A stretch of 49,582 nucleotides of DNA from Cytophagales bacterium (GCA_022360875.1 JAKSBZ010000254.1:1-49582); one strand, 5' to 3'. Shown: positions 18,665-27,624, counted from the first letter of the stretch. Notes: generated from the sequence alone by a model not told the origin. Program-made: numbers and translations.

Positions 18665-19504
18665 ATGATAAAAATTACTGAATGTCCGCGGGACGCGATG
18701 CAGGGAATAACACCTTTCATTGCCACCGGAAAAAAAATCGAATATATCAACCAGTTGCTTCAGGTGGGATTTGACAGACTGGACTTTGGGAGTTTTGTGT
18801 CAGAAAAAGCTGTTCCCCAAATGAAAGACACTGGCAAAGTGCTGCAGTCTCTCACCCTTTCGAAGACCAAACTGCTAGCGATTATCGCCAATTTTAAAGG
18901 TGCGCTGATCGCTTCAGAATTTCAGGAAGTCGACATTTGGGGCTATCCGCTTTCTGTGTCCGAAACCTTTCAGCTGCGCAACACGCGTAAGACGATTAAA
19001 GAAGCACGGGCTGACCTGGAAAAGATCAACAATTTATGCCTATCGGCCCGGAAGGAGCTTCATGTTTATCTTTCGATGGGTTTCGGAAATCCTTACAATG
19101 ACGAATGGAGCATCGGAACATTGGAAAAAAACTGCACAAGACTTATGGAGACGGGAATTCGTTCGGTCGGCCTGGCTGATACTGTGGGCGTTGCCCAACC
19201 CGAGCTGATTGCCTCTGTTGTCTCCAAACTTAGCCGGAATTTTCCCGAATTAGAACTTGGGGTGCACTTGCACAGCACACCGGAAACAGCTTTTGCAAAA
19301 ATTAAAGAAGCTTATGAAAGCGGCTGCCGGGCTTTTGATGTTACAATAGGCGGTTACGGAGGCTGCCCGATGGCGGAGGACAAATTGGTTGGCAATATTT
19401 CCACGGAAACGCTGCTGCGCTATTTGAATCAGGAGAACATTCCGCATTCCCTGGATTTAAACGCGCTGAAAAAAGCCCGCGCAATTGCACGGACTGTTTT
19501 CTGA
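18665..19504 (+). CDS. Hydroxymethylglutaryl-CoA lyase-like enzyme
   Basis: 279 residues, a complete TIM barrel of the HMGL/DRE family. The first strand reads TECPRDAMQG where classical members have ExGPRDGLQ, so the Arg and Asp of the active site are kept. GVHLHSTPETA carries metal-ligand histidines. GGYGGCPMAEDKLVGNISTE holds the cysteine loop (GGxGGCP) and the following glycine-rich segment seen in HMG-CoA lyases. The expected reaction is cleavage of HMG-CoA to acetoacetate and acetyl-CoA in leucine degradation, but no other leucine-pathway gene is nearby. It ends one base from the end of ndk on the other strand. Confidence 0.88.
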   Translation: MIKITECPRDAMQGITPFIATGKKIEYINQLLQVGFDRLDFGSFVSEKAVPQMKDTGKVLQSLTLSKTKLLAIIANFKGALIASEFQEVDIWGYPLSVSETFQLRNTRKTIKEARADLEKINNLCLSARKELHVYLSMGFGNPYNDEWSIGTLEKNCTRLMETGIRSVGLADTVGVAQPELIASVVSKLSRNFPELELGVHLHSTPETAFAKIKEAYESGCRAFDVTIGGYGGCPMAEDKLVGNISTETLLRYLNQENIPHSLDLNALKKARAIARTVF

Positions 19505-19505
19505 T

Positions 19506-19988
19506 TTATGCCGGTGCTTTGTTTTTACTTTTTTTTTCGTCCCATGCCAGACTGGAGAATTCCAGCCCGTCAAATATTTCCCGCTGCGAGAAAAAGAACT
19601 TGGCTTCCAAACGCGCGTTTTCGTCGCTGTCCGATCCGTGCACGGCGTTGTGGCGGAGCGACTCAGCATATTTGGCGCGGATGGTTCCCATAAGCGCCTG
19701 ATCCGGATCGGTGCTTCCGATCAGCTTGCGGTATTCTTCTACAGCATTTTCTTTCTCTAATACTGCTACCACTATAGGTCCCGAAGTCATAAAATCGACC
19801 AATTGCTGATAGAACGACTTATCGCGGTGTACGCGGTAAAACTCCTGGGCTTCGTGTTCCTGCAAACGAATCTGCTTCATAGCCACAATACGGAATCCGC
19901 CCGCAATAATATCAGCCAGGATCTGTCCGGTTTTCTGCTTCCTTACAGCCGTGGGTTTGATGATGGTGAACGTATAGTTTCCTTTCAT
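19506..19988 (-). CDS. ndk: Nucleoside-diphosphate kinase
   Basis: I place the start at the ATG at 19988-19986 (MKGNYTFTIIKPTAV), giving 160 residues. The in-frame extension to 20174 is not family-like and overlaps the next gene. The active-site loop NAVHGSDSDENA with the phospho-histidine is intact, as are the Kpn-loop region and the nucleotide-site strand FTIIKPTAVRK. It is somewhat longer than the common ~140 residues because of a Lys-rich C-terminal tail (KKSKNKAPA). It equilibrates NTP pools by a ping-pong phosphohistidine mechanism. A TATATTTG box lies about 30 bases upstream of the start. It ends tail-to-tail with the HMG-CoA-lyase gene. Confidence 0.95.
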   Translation of the reverse strand: MKGNYTFTIIKPTAVRKQKTGQILADIIAGGFRIVAMKQIRLQEHEAQEFYRVHRDKSFYQQLVDFMTSGPIVVAVLEKENAVEEYRKLIGSTDPDQALMGTIRAKYAESLRHNAVHGSDSDENARLEAKFFFSQREIFDGLEFSSLAWDEKKSKNKAPA

Positions 19989-20018
19989 TTGCTTTGGTTT
20001 AATTTGTTTGTTGTCAAA

Positions 20019-20026
20019 CAAATATA
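20019..20026 (-). promoter_or_regulatory. Candidate -7 box for ndk
   Basis: TATATTTG on the minus strand fits the Bacteroidota -7 consensus TAnnTTTG, 31 bases upstream of the ndk ATG. A good -33 TTTG at the right spacing is not seen, so this is tentative. Confidence 0.4.
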
Positions 20027-20041
20027 AACAAAGAACTCTAA

Positions 20042-20077
20042 AATTCAGGAAATAAAATATTTGATTTATCCTGAATT
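20042..20077 (+). repeat. Inverted repeat upstream of ndk, T-run on the plus strand
   Basis: AATTCAGGA (20042-20050) and TCCTGAATT (20069-20077) are perfect 9-base arms with an AT-rich 18-base centre, followed by nine T on the plus strand. No plus-strand gene ends here except read-through from the HMG-CoA-lyase gene, so it may instead act as an operator for ndk. Confidence 0.4.
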
Positions 20078-20091
20078 GTTTTTTTTTATTT

Positions 20092-20391
20092 CTACCGTCG
20101 AAAATCACACGAATAAAACCGAATAAGGTTCTGATCATCGGTGAATTTGAATGCCTCATCGGGGGTATAATCATTGACGGTGACTTCCAGCATGCAGTCG
20201 CAGAAAGCTTTTTTTCTTAACCGGATGTCGCTGTTTGCCGCCTGAGTGGAGTCAACCAACAGCAGGCAATAGTTTCTCCATTTAGTCTTTTGCTCGGACG
20301 TCCATTTCTTTTTTTTCGGACCTTTGCAAGCCCAGCAGCAAATCAACAACATCCCAATGATAGTCAGGTACTTATTCCGGTTCATAGGCAT
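20092..20391 (-). CDS. Small lipoprotein of unknown function
   Basis: 99 residues (or 97 from Met3 at 20385). The N-terminus is a lipoprotein signal: NRNKYLTIIGMLLICCWAC, with the lipobox ending at Cys22. Lys-rich residues follow at once, then a region with a paired-cysteine pattern (CLLL, CDCML, SCDF). I do not recognise the family. The size and Cys pattern suggest a small envelope protein. It is upstream of ndk on the same strand with about 100 bases between, where ndk has its own candidate promoter. Confidence 0.7.
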   Translation of the reverse strand: MPMNRNKYLTIIGMLLICCWACKGPKKKKWTSEQKTKWRNYCLLLVDSTQAANSDIRLRKKAFCDCMLEVTVNDYTPDEAFKFTDDQNLIRFYSCDFRR

Positions 20392-20519
20392 TTTGTTTTA
20401 TGTGAGATTTCAACTTTAAGGTACTTTTTAAACATGAGTAGAGGTTCACAAGTTTGTATGAACTTTTAATAAACTAATTAAAACACTATTTTTGTGTCCG
20501 TATTTTGAGCTTAAAAGGC

Positions 20520-20527
20520 TATATTTG
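20520..20527 (+). promoter_or_regulatory. Candidate -7 box for the FGGY kinase gene
   Basis: TATATTTG at 20520-20527 matches TAnnTTTG. The nearest upstream TTTG is at 20491-20494, 25 bases away, longer than the usual spacing. The start codon is 138 bases downstream, implying a long leader. Confidence 0.3.
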
Positions 20528-20665
20528 CTAATTAACAGAAGTTAGAGCGCTTCGCTCAGCTTCCGGGAGCCTTCACGCGCATTCACGGAGTATCTGTGAA
20601 AAATTATTTTTAGTATAAAGCTGCTTTGTAAAAGGGGGCTTTAGAACAGTAAAAAATGGAATAGT

Positions 20666-22087
20666 ATGGCGCAGTCAGTAATAGCTGTTTTTGATATAGG
20701 AAGAACCAACAAAAAGTTTTGTCTTCTAAACCGAGACTACGAGCTGGTTCACGAGGAAATTCGGCAGTTTCCTGAAACTGAGGACGAAGATGGATTTCTG
20801 TGTGAAGACTTGTCCAGCGTACTCAAGTGGATGAAACAGACGCTCAATACCGCGATGAAAAATAAAAATTTCACGGTAAGGGCACTGAATTTTTCTGCTT
20901 ACGGCGCTGCTTTGGTGCACGTCAACAGAAACGGAAAACCTGTTGCGCCGGTCTATAATTACTGGAAGCCGATAAGCGAAAAGACAAAGGAGGGCTTCTT
21001 CGGAAGCGAAGAGAAAAAAGAAGAGATGATCAAAAGTTCTCAGGCAATGGATCTGAGTATGCTGAACACCGGACTTCAATTGTACTCGCTGAAATACGAC
21101 AAACCAGAGATCTTCAGCAAAGTCCATTCAAGTCTCTTCCTGCCGCAGTTCTGCAGTTCGTATTTTACCGGAAAAAACTTTTCGGAGCTCAGCAGTCTGG
21201 GACTGCACTCGCTGATCTGGAATTTTGAAAAAGACCGCAGTCAGGACTGGATTTACACCGAGAAACTGAACTCCAAGCTCCCTCCTGTCATCAATGCAAC
21301 AGCTAAGGAGATTATCAGCCTCAAAAACCGGGAACTGAAATGCGGCATAGGAATCCAGGACAGTCTGGCAACGCTGGTGCCTTATCAGCTGAGTTCGGAA
21401 CGTTCTTATATCGCCCTTTCAACAGGCTGCTGGAGCGTGGCTATGAATCCTTTCAACACGCAGGAAATCACTTCCGAAGAGCTAAAACAGGACACTTTCA
21501 AGGTGCTTTCTTACAAAGGAGAGCCTGTCAGAGCCACCCGTTTGTTTTTAGGCCGCGAGCATGACTATCAGGTAAAGCGTATTGCCGATCATTTTGGCGT
21601 CGATTCAAAGTTTTACCTTTCCTACAAACTGGACACTGCCCGGCTGCAAAAGCTGTCGGAAGAAAAATTTGTCACCAAAAAGTTTTTTCCTGTCAATGTA
21701 ACCGGTACGGGCCCGTTTCCTGATGAGTACAAAAGAACGGCAGATTTATCGTTGTTTGAAGATGAAAGCGAAGCCTATACACAGTTGCTTCTTGATTTGG
21801 CTTTCTATCAGAAAACAAGCCTGGAGCTAGTAATCGGAAATATCGAGATGGACAAAGTATTCGTTTCGGGTGGATTCAGCTTCAATCAGGCGTTTTTGCG
21901 CATATTGGCGACCATGATGCCGAATCTCCAGTTCTTTGTCAATACAATCAACAGAGCAGCCGTACTGGGAGCTGCGCTTGTGCTCCACAATCACTGGAAT
22001 AGTGAAAACGATCTGGAGAACCTGCTCAGCTTCAGCGAAGTGCCTACGCTGCAATATTCTCTGGAAGAATACCAGACCTTTCAATAA
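20666..22087 (+). CDS. FGGY-family carbohydrate kinase
   Basis: 473 residues with the two-lobed ASKHA fold. The phosphate-1 motif appears as VFDIGRTNKKFCLL, the phosphate-2 region as ALSTGCWSVAMNPF, and the adenosine motif as VFVSGGFSFNQAFLR, all usual for FGGY kinases. Members phosphorylate sugars such as L-rhamnulose, L-fuculose or xylulose. The Bacteroidota members most like this one are annotated only as FGGY carbohydrate kinases, and no isomerase, aldolase or transporter is next to it, so the substrate is open. The gene stands alone between a long leader region and a stem-loop at 22115-22147. Confidence 0.88.
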   Translation: MAQSVIAVFDIGRTNKKFCLLNRDYELVHEEIRQFPETEDEDGFLCEDLSSVLKWMKQTLNTAMKNKNFTVRALNFSAYGAALVHVNRNGKPVAPVYNYWKPISEKTKEGFFGSEEKKEEMIKSSQAMDLSMLNTGLQLYSLKYDKPEIFSKVHSSLFLPQFCSSYFTGKNFSELSSLGLHSLIWNFEKDRSQDWIYTEKLNSKLPPVINATAKEIISLKNRELKCGIGIQDSLATLVPYQLSSERSYIALSTGCWSVAMNPFNTQEITSEELKQDTFKVLSYKGEPVRATRLFLGREHDYQVKRIADHFGVDSKFYLSYKLDTARLQKLSEEKFVTKKFFPVNVTGTGPFPDEYKRTADLSLFEDESEAYTQLLLDLAFYQKTSLELVIGNIEMDKVFVSGGFSFNQAFLRILATMMPNLQFFVNTINRAAVLGAALVLHNHWNSENDLENLLSFSEVPTLQYSLEEYQTFQ

Positions 22088-22114
22088 AAATTTAACCTTT
22101 TTTATAAGAAATAC

Positions 22115-22147
22115 AATAGGCTCTGTACTCGCAATGCAGAGCCTATT
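22115..22147 (+). terminator. Stem-loop after the FGGY kinase gene
   Basis: AATAGGCTCTG (22115-22125) pairs perfectly with CAGAGCCTATT (22137-22147). It lacks a strong T-run, so it is a weaker terminator candidate than the others here. Confidence 0.5.
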
Positions 22148-22267
22148 ATCATATCAAGAAAACCTATAATTATTTTAAACCTATTATTTTTAATTTTTCG
22201 CAAAAAAACAATATATTAAAAGAATACTCCAGGATTAGCCTTTCCATTATTCAACTGACAGTATTCT

Positions 22268-24559
22268 ATGGTGTCCGATACCGCACAAGCTGCCGTCTCC
22301 GGTGCGTTGGAAAAAACCGCTTCCGGCAAAGCTTCCGTCTTTTCCAAAGAAGATGCGCTGGATATTCTTTTCATAAACTTCTCCGAACCTCTGATTCTTC
22401 TTGATCTGGACTACCACTTCCTTCTGATTAATGATGCCGCAAAAAAGGCTTTCAATATCGTTTCCTCCTCCATTAAGTCAAATTCATTTCTGGAGCTTAT
22501 CGATCAAGGCCAGTTTTCCGGCAGAATAATCTGCCAGCTGGAAAAGTGCGCCGGCGGCAACCTGAGTTATTTTCAAGAGGAGGTCAAAAACAACGAAACA
22601 GTTTCAAAAAAATGGGAAATAAGGCTGGAGCCTTTTACGGACGATTCCGGTGAGGTAAGGGCTATCCTTTTGGCTGGCAGAGAGTTTTCTTTCCCGCAGG
22701 AGGCAAATGAGAAACTAAAGCTTTATCACGATATTTTTTCCAGCACTTCAGAAATGATCGTTATGATTGATGACGAATTACGCTGTCTGGTTGCTAACTA
22801 TTCCTTCTGCCACAATGCTATGCTGGGCTCTCAGCAAATTATTAACAAAAGAATCGACAGACTTCTGGAAGACTGTCTGTCGCCGCAGATGCTGAGAAAG
22901 CATATTAAACACTGCCTGAAAGGCAATAATGTTAATTTCCAGACGTGGTTTGCGTTGCCGTGCAACAAGCAGATTTTTCTGGATGTCAGCCTTATTCCGC
23001 AATTCAACGATTCCGGCGCATTGCAGGGCGCCATCCTGACAGCACGCGATATTACCGATCTTTGGAAAGCAAAAACAAAATACAAGCTGGTGCTGGACTC
23101 GTCGCAGGACGGTTTTTGGGAACTCAATATTAAATCTCCCAAATTCGGGCTGATTCTTACAGACAAATCCCGAAAAATGTTTGAGCTTCCGATCAGTGAG
23201 AATAAAATAATTGACTCTCTTGATAAAATTCCAAGGCTTAATGCTAAAGCCAAAGAAAAACTGGCGACGGAATTCAAGCAGTTTTTGAAAAGCGAAAACC
23301 AGAAAAAGATTTTCCACAGCGAAATCGGCATTGAAGACGGTTACGGAAAAATCAGGTACATCCAGTTCAGGGGAAAGGTTGTTTTGCGAGATAAAAACGG
23401 AAAACCCAAGAGCCTGATTGGGATTCAAACTGATGTTTCGAATCTTCGGAAAGGAAAGGAAGAGCTAAAAAGAGCTAAAGGGTCGGTGGTAAAGGCTAAC
23501 CAGGTGAAAAGCGAGTTTTTGGCCAATATGAGCCATGAGATCAGAACGCCGCTAAATTCGGTGATCAATAACACCGACTTGCTCAACAAAACACCCTTAA
23601 CACCCATTCAGCAAGATTTTCTTTCTTCAATTAAAGTAAGCGGTGAAACACTGCTGAACCTGATTACCGATATTTTGGATCTTTCGAAAATTGAAGCGGG
23701 AATGATGCAGATAAAACTGGCTCCCAGCAATATTTCGCAGGTCATTCATGAAATATCCAAAATTTTCAAGATCCGGTGTATTGAAAAAGGAATCGGACTC
23801 TCTATTGCGCTGCAACAGTATTTTCCTTCCAAAATAATTATTGACGAAATCAGAGTGCGCCAGGTGCTAGTCAATCTGATCGGGAATGCCATAAAATTTA
23901 CGCAGAAAGGCGAAGTCAACGTGAAGCTTAATTATAGAAAATACTGGAGAGCGAAAGAAGCTTACATTGATTTGACTATTGAGGTAAAAGACACCGGAAT
24001 AGGGATAAAACAGTCTGAACAGGAAAACATCTTCAAGGCTTTTCACCAGCAGACAGGCCAGAGCACAAGGAAGTACGGAGGCACTGGCCTCGGACTTTCC
24101 ATTACAAAGCGTTTGGTGGAAATGATGCATGGGTCGATCAAGGTAAAAAGCAAATGGCACAGCGGCTCGACATTCACCGTGTTTGTTCCGGCAGTAAAAA
24201 TACATGACCAGGCAAAACTTCTTGAAAATCGAAGAGTCTCTCTGAAGCGAGGCAAAGAGCCGTCCCCGATTGCGAAGTTTTGTTTTGAAGAAAAAGAAAA
24301 AGCGACATTCAATTTTGTGCAGCATATCTTCAATCAAACCTGTCTCCTGCCCTGGAAAAAAGCAATCGAAACCGAACTATCCGAAGACATCATGCATTTC
24401 AACGAGCAGCTGGCTATGTTTGCCGAGAATTACGGCTTTAAGAATCTTCTTCGCTACAGCAGGCTTTTACAAAGTCACCTAGAAAGCTTTTCAGTAAACA
24501 AGATGATTCAACTGCTCCAGGATTTTGAGAAAATCATAAAGATTAATGACAGAAAATAA
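22268..24559 (+). CDS. Multi-PAS histidine kinase
   Basis: 763 residues, soluble. Three PAS-type domains occupy roughly residues 30-145, 150-265 and 270-400 (the last is PAS-PAC-like, ending LIGIQTDVSNLRK). HisKA has SHEIRTPLNS with His423, and HATPase has NLIGNAIKFT, DTGIGIK and GTGLGLSI. A further helical C-terminal domain of about 110 residues (650-763) follows the kinase core. It has the size of an Hpt domain, but I see no convincing phosphotransfer histidine motif. The stop codon overlaps the next gene by 14 bases, indicating translational coupling. Confidence 0.92.
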   Translation: MVSDTAQAAVSGALEKTASGKASVFSKEDALDILFINFSEPLILLDLDYHFLLINDAAKKAFNIVSSSIKSNSFLELIDQGQFSGRIICQLEKCAGGNLSYFQEEVKNNETVSKKWEIRLEPFTDDSGEVRAILLAGREFSFPQEANEKLKLYHDIFSSTSEMIVMIDDELRCLVANYSFCHNAMLGSQQIINKRIDRLLEDCLSPQMLRKHIKHCLKGNNVNFQTWFALPCNKQIFLDVSLIPQFNDSGALQGAILTARDITDLWKAKTKYKLVLDSSQDGFWELNIKSPKFGLILTDKSRKMFELPISENKIIDSLDKIPRLNAKAKEKLATEFKQFLKSENQKKIFHSEIGIEDGYGKIRYIQFRGKVVLRDKNGKPKSLIGIQTDVSNLRKGKEELKRAKGSVVKANQVKSEFLANMSHEIRTPLNSVINNTDLLNKTPLTPIQQDFLSSIKVSGETLLNLITDILDLSKIEAGMMQIKLAPSNISQVIHEISKIFKIRCIEKGIGLSIALQQYFPSKIIIDEIRVRQVLVNLIGNAIKFTQKGEVNVKLNYRKYWRAKEAYIDLTIEVKDTGIGIKQSEQENIFKAFHQQTGQSTRKYGGTGLGLSITKRLVEMMHGSIKVKSKWHSGSTFTVFVPAVKIHDQAKLLENRRVSLKRGKEPSPIAKFCFEEKEKATFNFVQHIFNQTCLLPWKKAIETELSEDIMHFNEQLAMFAENYGFKNLLRYSRLLQSHLESFSVNKMIQLLQDFEKIIKINDRK

Positions 24560-25700
24560 CCCAAAAATTCTTATTGTAGACGACATTTCGGACAATATAC
24601 AAGTCGCCGCCAACATTTTGAAAGAAGGAAAGCTCAACATTACCTTTGCCAAAAGCGGCAAGGCGGCTTTTCAGAAGCTCCGAAAAATTGACGTAGACCT
24701 TATCCTTCTGGATATCATGATGCCCGAAATGGACGGTTATGAAGTCTGTCGCATTATTAAAAACGAACCGAACTGGAAGCACATTCCCGTTATTTTCCTT
24801 ACCGCTAAAACAGAGCCCGAGAACATTGCTCGCGGTTTCGCTGTCGGCGGCGTCGACTATATCATTAAGCCTTTTAACTCCCGAGAGTTAATCTGCCGCG
24901 TGCAAAACCATCTGAGGCTCTGTTCGGTTACAAGGCAGCTTCAGAAAGCCAATGAAACCCGCGACAAGCTTTTCTCTATTATCAGCCACGATCTTCGGGG
25001 GCACATGGGGAACATCAAAAATGTCTTTGAAGCACTGACCAGCAACTATTTTCAGCTGGACAGCAACCGGGCCCGGCGGCTTGTCGAACTGGGCAAGGAT
25101 TCTTCCGCCTTTACTTACAATCTGCTGGAAAACCTGCTGTGCTGGGCCAGAAGCGAACAAGGACTTATCAAATACAAACCAAAACTTTGCAACATCAACC
25201 TTTTGATTGAAGAAACGCTTGAGCTTTACTCAGCAACGGCCAAGCACAAGAAATTAACTGTCAAGTTTTCACCCGTGTCCGAAAACCGAGCTTTTTTTGA
25301 CGAGGATATGATAAAAGCTGTTTTTAGAAATCTGTTGTCAAACGCCGTCAAATTCTCTCCTGAAGATTCTGAAATTCAGGTTGCAATTAAACATACAGAC
25401 TTCTATCTGAAGCTCAGCATTATTGATCAGGGCGAAGGGATTGACCTCGGCATCTTGCGGCGGATTTTAAGAAAAGAGTTACAGTTTTCCAACAAAGGCA
25501 CGCTGGGTGAAGAAGGAACGGGTCTGGGGCTCATCCTTATTAAATATCTGATTGATCAGAATTTCGGAAAGTTGTTGGTGGAGAGCAATTCAGCGGGCAG
25601 CAAATTCACTGTAATCTTGCCGAAATCCGCAGTGGTCACTCAGCAAAGCTTCACCATTCCCAATGACAACATGATCCACAATAACCTGTTGATGATCTGA
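24546..25700 (+). CDS. REC-histidine kinase hybrid, coupled to the upstream kinase
   Basis: 384 residues. An N-terminal receiver (1-125) has the presumed phospho-acceptor Asp56 in LLDIMMPEMDG and the switch motifs FLTAKTE and YIIKPF. HisKA follows, with ISHDLRGHMGN (His148), where the usual Pro is absent, then HATPase with NLLSNAVKFS, DQGEGID and GTGLGLIL. The start overlaps the preceding gene by 14 bases, so the two proteins are made together. The natural reading is a phosphorelay in which the PAS kinase phosphorylates this receiver, which then tunes its own kinase core. No output regulator lies next to them. Confidence 0.92.
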   Translation: MTENNPKILIVDDISDNIQVAANILKEGKLNITFAKSGKAAFQKLRKIDVDLILLDIMMPEMDGYEVCRIIKNEPNWKHIPVIFLTAKTEPENIARGFAVGGVDYIIKPFNSRELICRVQNHLRLCSVTRQLQKANETRDKLFSIISHDLRGHMGNIKNVFEALTSNYFQLDSNRARRLVELGKDSSAFTYNLLENLLCWARSEQGLIKYKPKLCNINLLIEETLELYSATAKHKKLTVKFSPVSENRAFFDEDMIKAVFRNLLSNAVKFSPEDSEIQVAIKHTDFYLKLSIIDQGEGIDLGILRRILRKELQFSNKGTLGEEGTGLGLILIKYLIDQNFGKLLVESNSAGSKFTVILPKSAVVTQQSFTIPNDNMIHNNLLMI

Positions 25701-25719
25701 AACAAGCTTTTCTGAAATC

Positions 25720-26676
25720 TCATTGCTTTGCAATCTTTTGAAGAAGCCTCTGAGCCTTTTGATTGTCAGGTGACACTTTCAGTGATTTCTCCGCAAGCGA
25801 TTTTGCCTGTGCTGTATCTTTTAGTTTCCAGTAATACATCGCTTTGTTCAAATAGGCCTGTGCGTTGCCGGGATCGTACACAATCCCATAATTGATATGC
25901 TTCAGCGCCTCTTCCAAACGGTTGAGCTCGAGAAGCACTTCCCCCTTGTTGTTATTGTAGTAGGAAGATTTGCCGTCGATTTCCAGCGCCTGGTTGAATT
26001 TATCAAGCGCATCTTCGTATTTGCCGATATACAGCTGAGCCATCCCGCTAATATTGAGCGCACTGGCTTGCTTCGGATTTTCCGTAACAGCCTGTTCAGC
26101 TGTGCTTATAGCTTTTGAATAATCGCCGCTTTGCAGCTGTACGGCTGCCAGGTTTGACAAGAGATCCGAACGAATTTCATTGTCACTTTCGATGTCTTCT
26201 TTCGTCTGCAGCAGACCTAAGGAAAAACTATTGGCTGCTTCCGTATACTTTTTCAAACTATTCTGAGCAATTCCTTTCAACAGATAACCGGCAGCATTCT
26301 GGGTATCGGACATAATAGCTTTTTCTGCGTCTTGCTGCGCTTGATGATAAAATTTTTGATCGAGATAAACCTGAGAACGGGCCAGCAAATATCTGCTGTC
26401 TTGGCTGGAATGCTGCAGAGCTTGGGTTAAATGAAAAACTGATTGATCAGGGTTGCCGGTTTTTTTGTGAACCAGCGCCAGGTTGTAATGCGCATCTGCG
26501 AAGCCCGAATCCAGTTTGAGTGCTTCTTTATAAAATCGTGCTGCATTTTTATAATCCGTTTGAGCAAACTTCAGATTGCCTTTTTTCAAAAACCGTTGTT
26601 TTTTCGTGTCGTTTCCCTCACAAGAAAGCAACAGAACAGCATATGCCCAGCAATACAGAATTAGTCTTGTTTTCAT
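25720..26676 (-). CDS. TPR-repeat lipoprotein
   Basis: 318 residues. A lipoprotein signal (MKTRLILYCWAYAVLLLSC) ends with the acylated Cys19 in LLSCEGN. The rest is a series of about eight tetratricopeptide repeats (for example NLKFAQTDYKNAARFYKEAL, then YNLALVHKKTGNPDQSVFHL). TPR solenoids mediate protein-protein contacts, and outer-membrane TPR lipoproteins in Bacteroidota often act as assembly or scaffolding factors. No client can be inferred from the neighbours. The gene converges with the hybrid kinase gene, with only 19 bases between their ends. Confidence 0.88.
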   Translation of the reverse strand: MKTRLILYCWAYAVLLLSCEGNDTKKQRFLKKGNLKFAQTDYKNAARFYKEALKLDSGFADAHYNLALVHKKTGNPDQSVFHLTQALQHSSQDSRYLLARSQVYLDQKFYHQAQQDAEKAIMSDTQNAAGYLLKGIAQNSLKKYTEAANSFSLGLLQTKEDIESDNEIRSDLLSNLAAVQLQSGDYSKAISTAEQAVTENPKQASALNISGMAQLYIGKYEDALDKFNQALEIDGKSSYYNNNKGEVLLELNRLEEALKHINYGIVYDPGNAQAYLNKAMYYWKLKDTAQAKSLAEKSLKVSPDNQKAQRLLQKIAKQ

Positions 26677-26817
26677 GGCTGTTAGTTTGTTTTTAAATAA
26701 AATATTGAAATAAAATCTAGATTTTTATTCATAAAATGAAAAACAACAACCGGGAAAGCTTTTTCGGGAACTTCCGCTCTTCGGATTTAGAATAAGCCCG
26801 AGAAAATTCATTATTTT

Positions 26818-26833
26818 GCACAAGAGCTTGTGC
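26818..26833. promoter_or_regulatory. Palindrome just upstream of the BI-1 promoter
   Basis: GCACAAG, a 2-base centre, then CTTGTGC form a near-complete palindrome that abuts the -33 box at 26836. The position suits a transcription-factor operator. Confidence 0.4.
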
Positions 26834-26835
26834 TT

Positions 26836-26867
26836 TTTGAAGGGAATACAAGCAAAAAATAGTTTTG
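26836..26867 (+). promoter_or_regulatory. Bacteroidota-type promoter for the BI-1 gene
   Basis: TTTG at 26836-26839, a 20-base spacer and TAGTTTTG at 26860-26867 match the TTTG / TAnnTTTG consensus of Bacteroidota primary sigma factors. The predicted start of transcription is about 60 bases before the ATG at 26935. Confidence 0.6.
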
Positions 26868-26891
26868 ATTTGCTCCAGCTGTGGAGCAAAT
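26868..26891 (+). promoter_or_regulatory. Hairpin at the start of the BI-1 transcript
   Basis: ATTTGCTCCA (26868-26877), a 4-base GCTG loop and TGGAGCAAAT (26882-26891) form a perfect 10-bp hairpin directly after the -7 box. It is either an operator overlapping the transcription start or a 5' stabilising hairpin in the mRNA. No T-run follows. Confidence 0.5.
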
Positions 26892-26934
26892 CTCTGCTGT
26901 CCAATTCGGAAAATTATTTTAATCCAATAGTATT

Positions 26935-27624
26935 ATGAACCAATATGCTTATCAGACCCGCGTCAAAGTTGAAGACAGAAGTCTAATGACCAAGGTCTAC
27001 GCCTGGATGTCCTCAGCCTTGGCCGTGACTGCCATTACTGCTGTTTCAACTGCTCTCAGCGGTGAGTTCTTTGACCTGATTTTTTCTAACCCGATTCTGA
27101 AGTTCGGAATTATCGGCGCCCAGCTATTTATTGTTTTTCGCATGGGAGCCCGCATTAACCGGATGTCGTTCCGCACTGCAATGGCTTTGTTTTATGTTTA
27201 CGCGGCGCTGAACGGTGTAATTTTTTCTTCCATTTTCTACGCTTTCCGCTTGGGTACCATCGGTTCGGTGTTTTTCATTACTGCCGGAACATTCGGAATT
27301 ATGAGTTTTGTGGGCTACACCACCAAAAAAGATTTGTCTGGAATGGGAAGCATGGCCATGATGGGACTGATTGGAATAATCATCGCTTCGCTGGTGAACT
27401 TCTTCCTGGGCAGCGCTCAGATAGATTATCTGATCTCTTTTATCGGCATAATTGTCTTTGTAGCGCTTACCGCTTGGGATACTCAGAAGATAAAAATGAT
27501 TGCTGAAAGCTCATTCGACATGGAAACTAAAAGAAAAGCGGGGCTTATCGGAGCGCTTTCGCTTTATCTCGACTTTATCAATCTTTTTCTGTTTCTGCTG
27601 CGTTTTCTCGGCCGAAGAGACTGA
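26935..27624 (+). CDS. Bax inhibitor-1 / YccA family membrane protein
   Basis: 229 residues with seven predicted membrane helices, the BI-1 layout. The N-terminal MNQYAYQTRVKVEDRSLMTKVYAWMSSALAVTAIT and the C-terminal ALTAWDTQKIKMIAESS and GALSLYLDFINLFLFLLRFLG are family signatures, including the two aspartates thought to gate pH-sensitive Ca2+ leak in structurally studied members. It sits in the inner membrane. Its exact role in bacteria is not settled; members act in membrane-protein quality control or ion leak. It is preceded by an unusually structured promoter region (26818-26891) and followed by a strong terminator. Confidence 0.93.
   Translation: MNQYAYQTRVKVEDRSLMTKVYAWMSSALAVTAITAVSTALSGEFFDLIFSNPILKFGIIGAQLFIVFRMGARINRMSFRTAMALFYVYAALNGVIFSSIFYAFRLGTIGSVFFITAGTFGIMSFVGYTTKKDLSGMGSMAMMGLIGIIIASLVNFFLGSAQIDYLISFIGIIVFVALTAWDTQKIKMIAESSFDMETKRKAGLIGALSLYLDFINLFLFLLRFLGRRD

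Noticed and set aside
22778-23428. 216-codon minus-strand ORF inside the multi-PAS kinase gene
   Set aside because: It lies antisense to PAS-domain coding sequence and shows no family motif.
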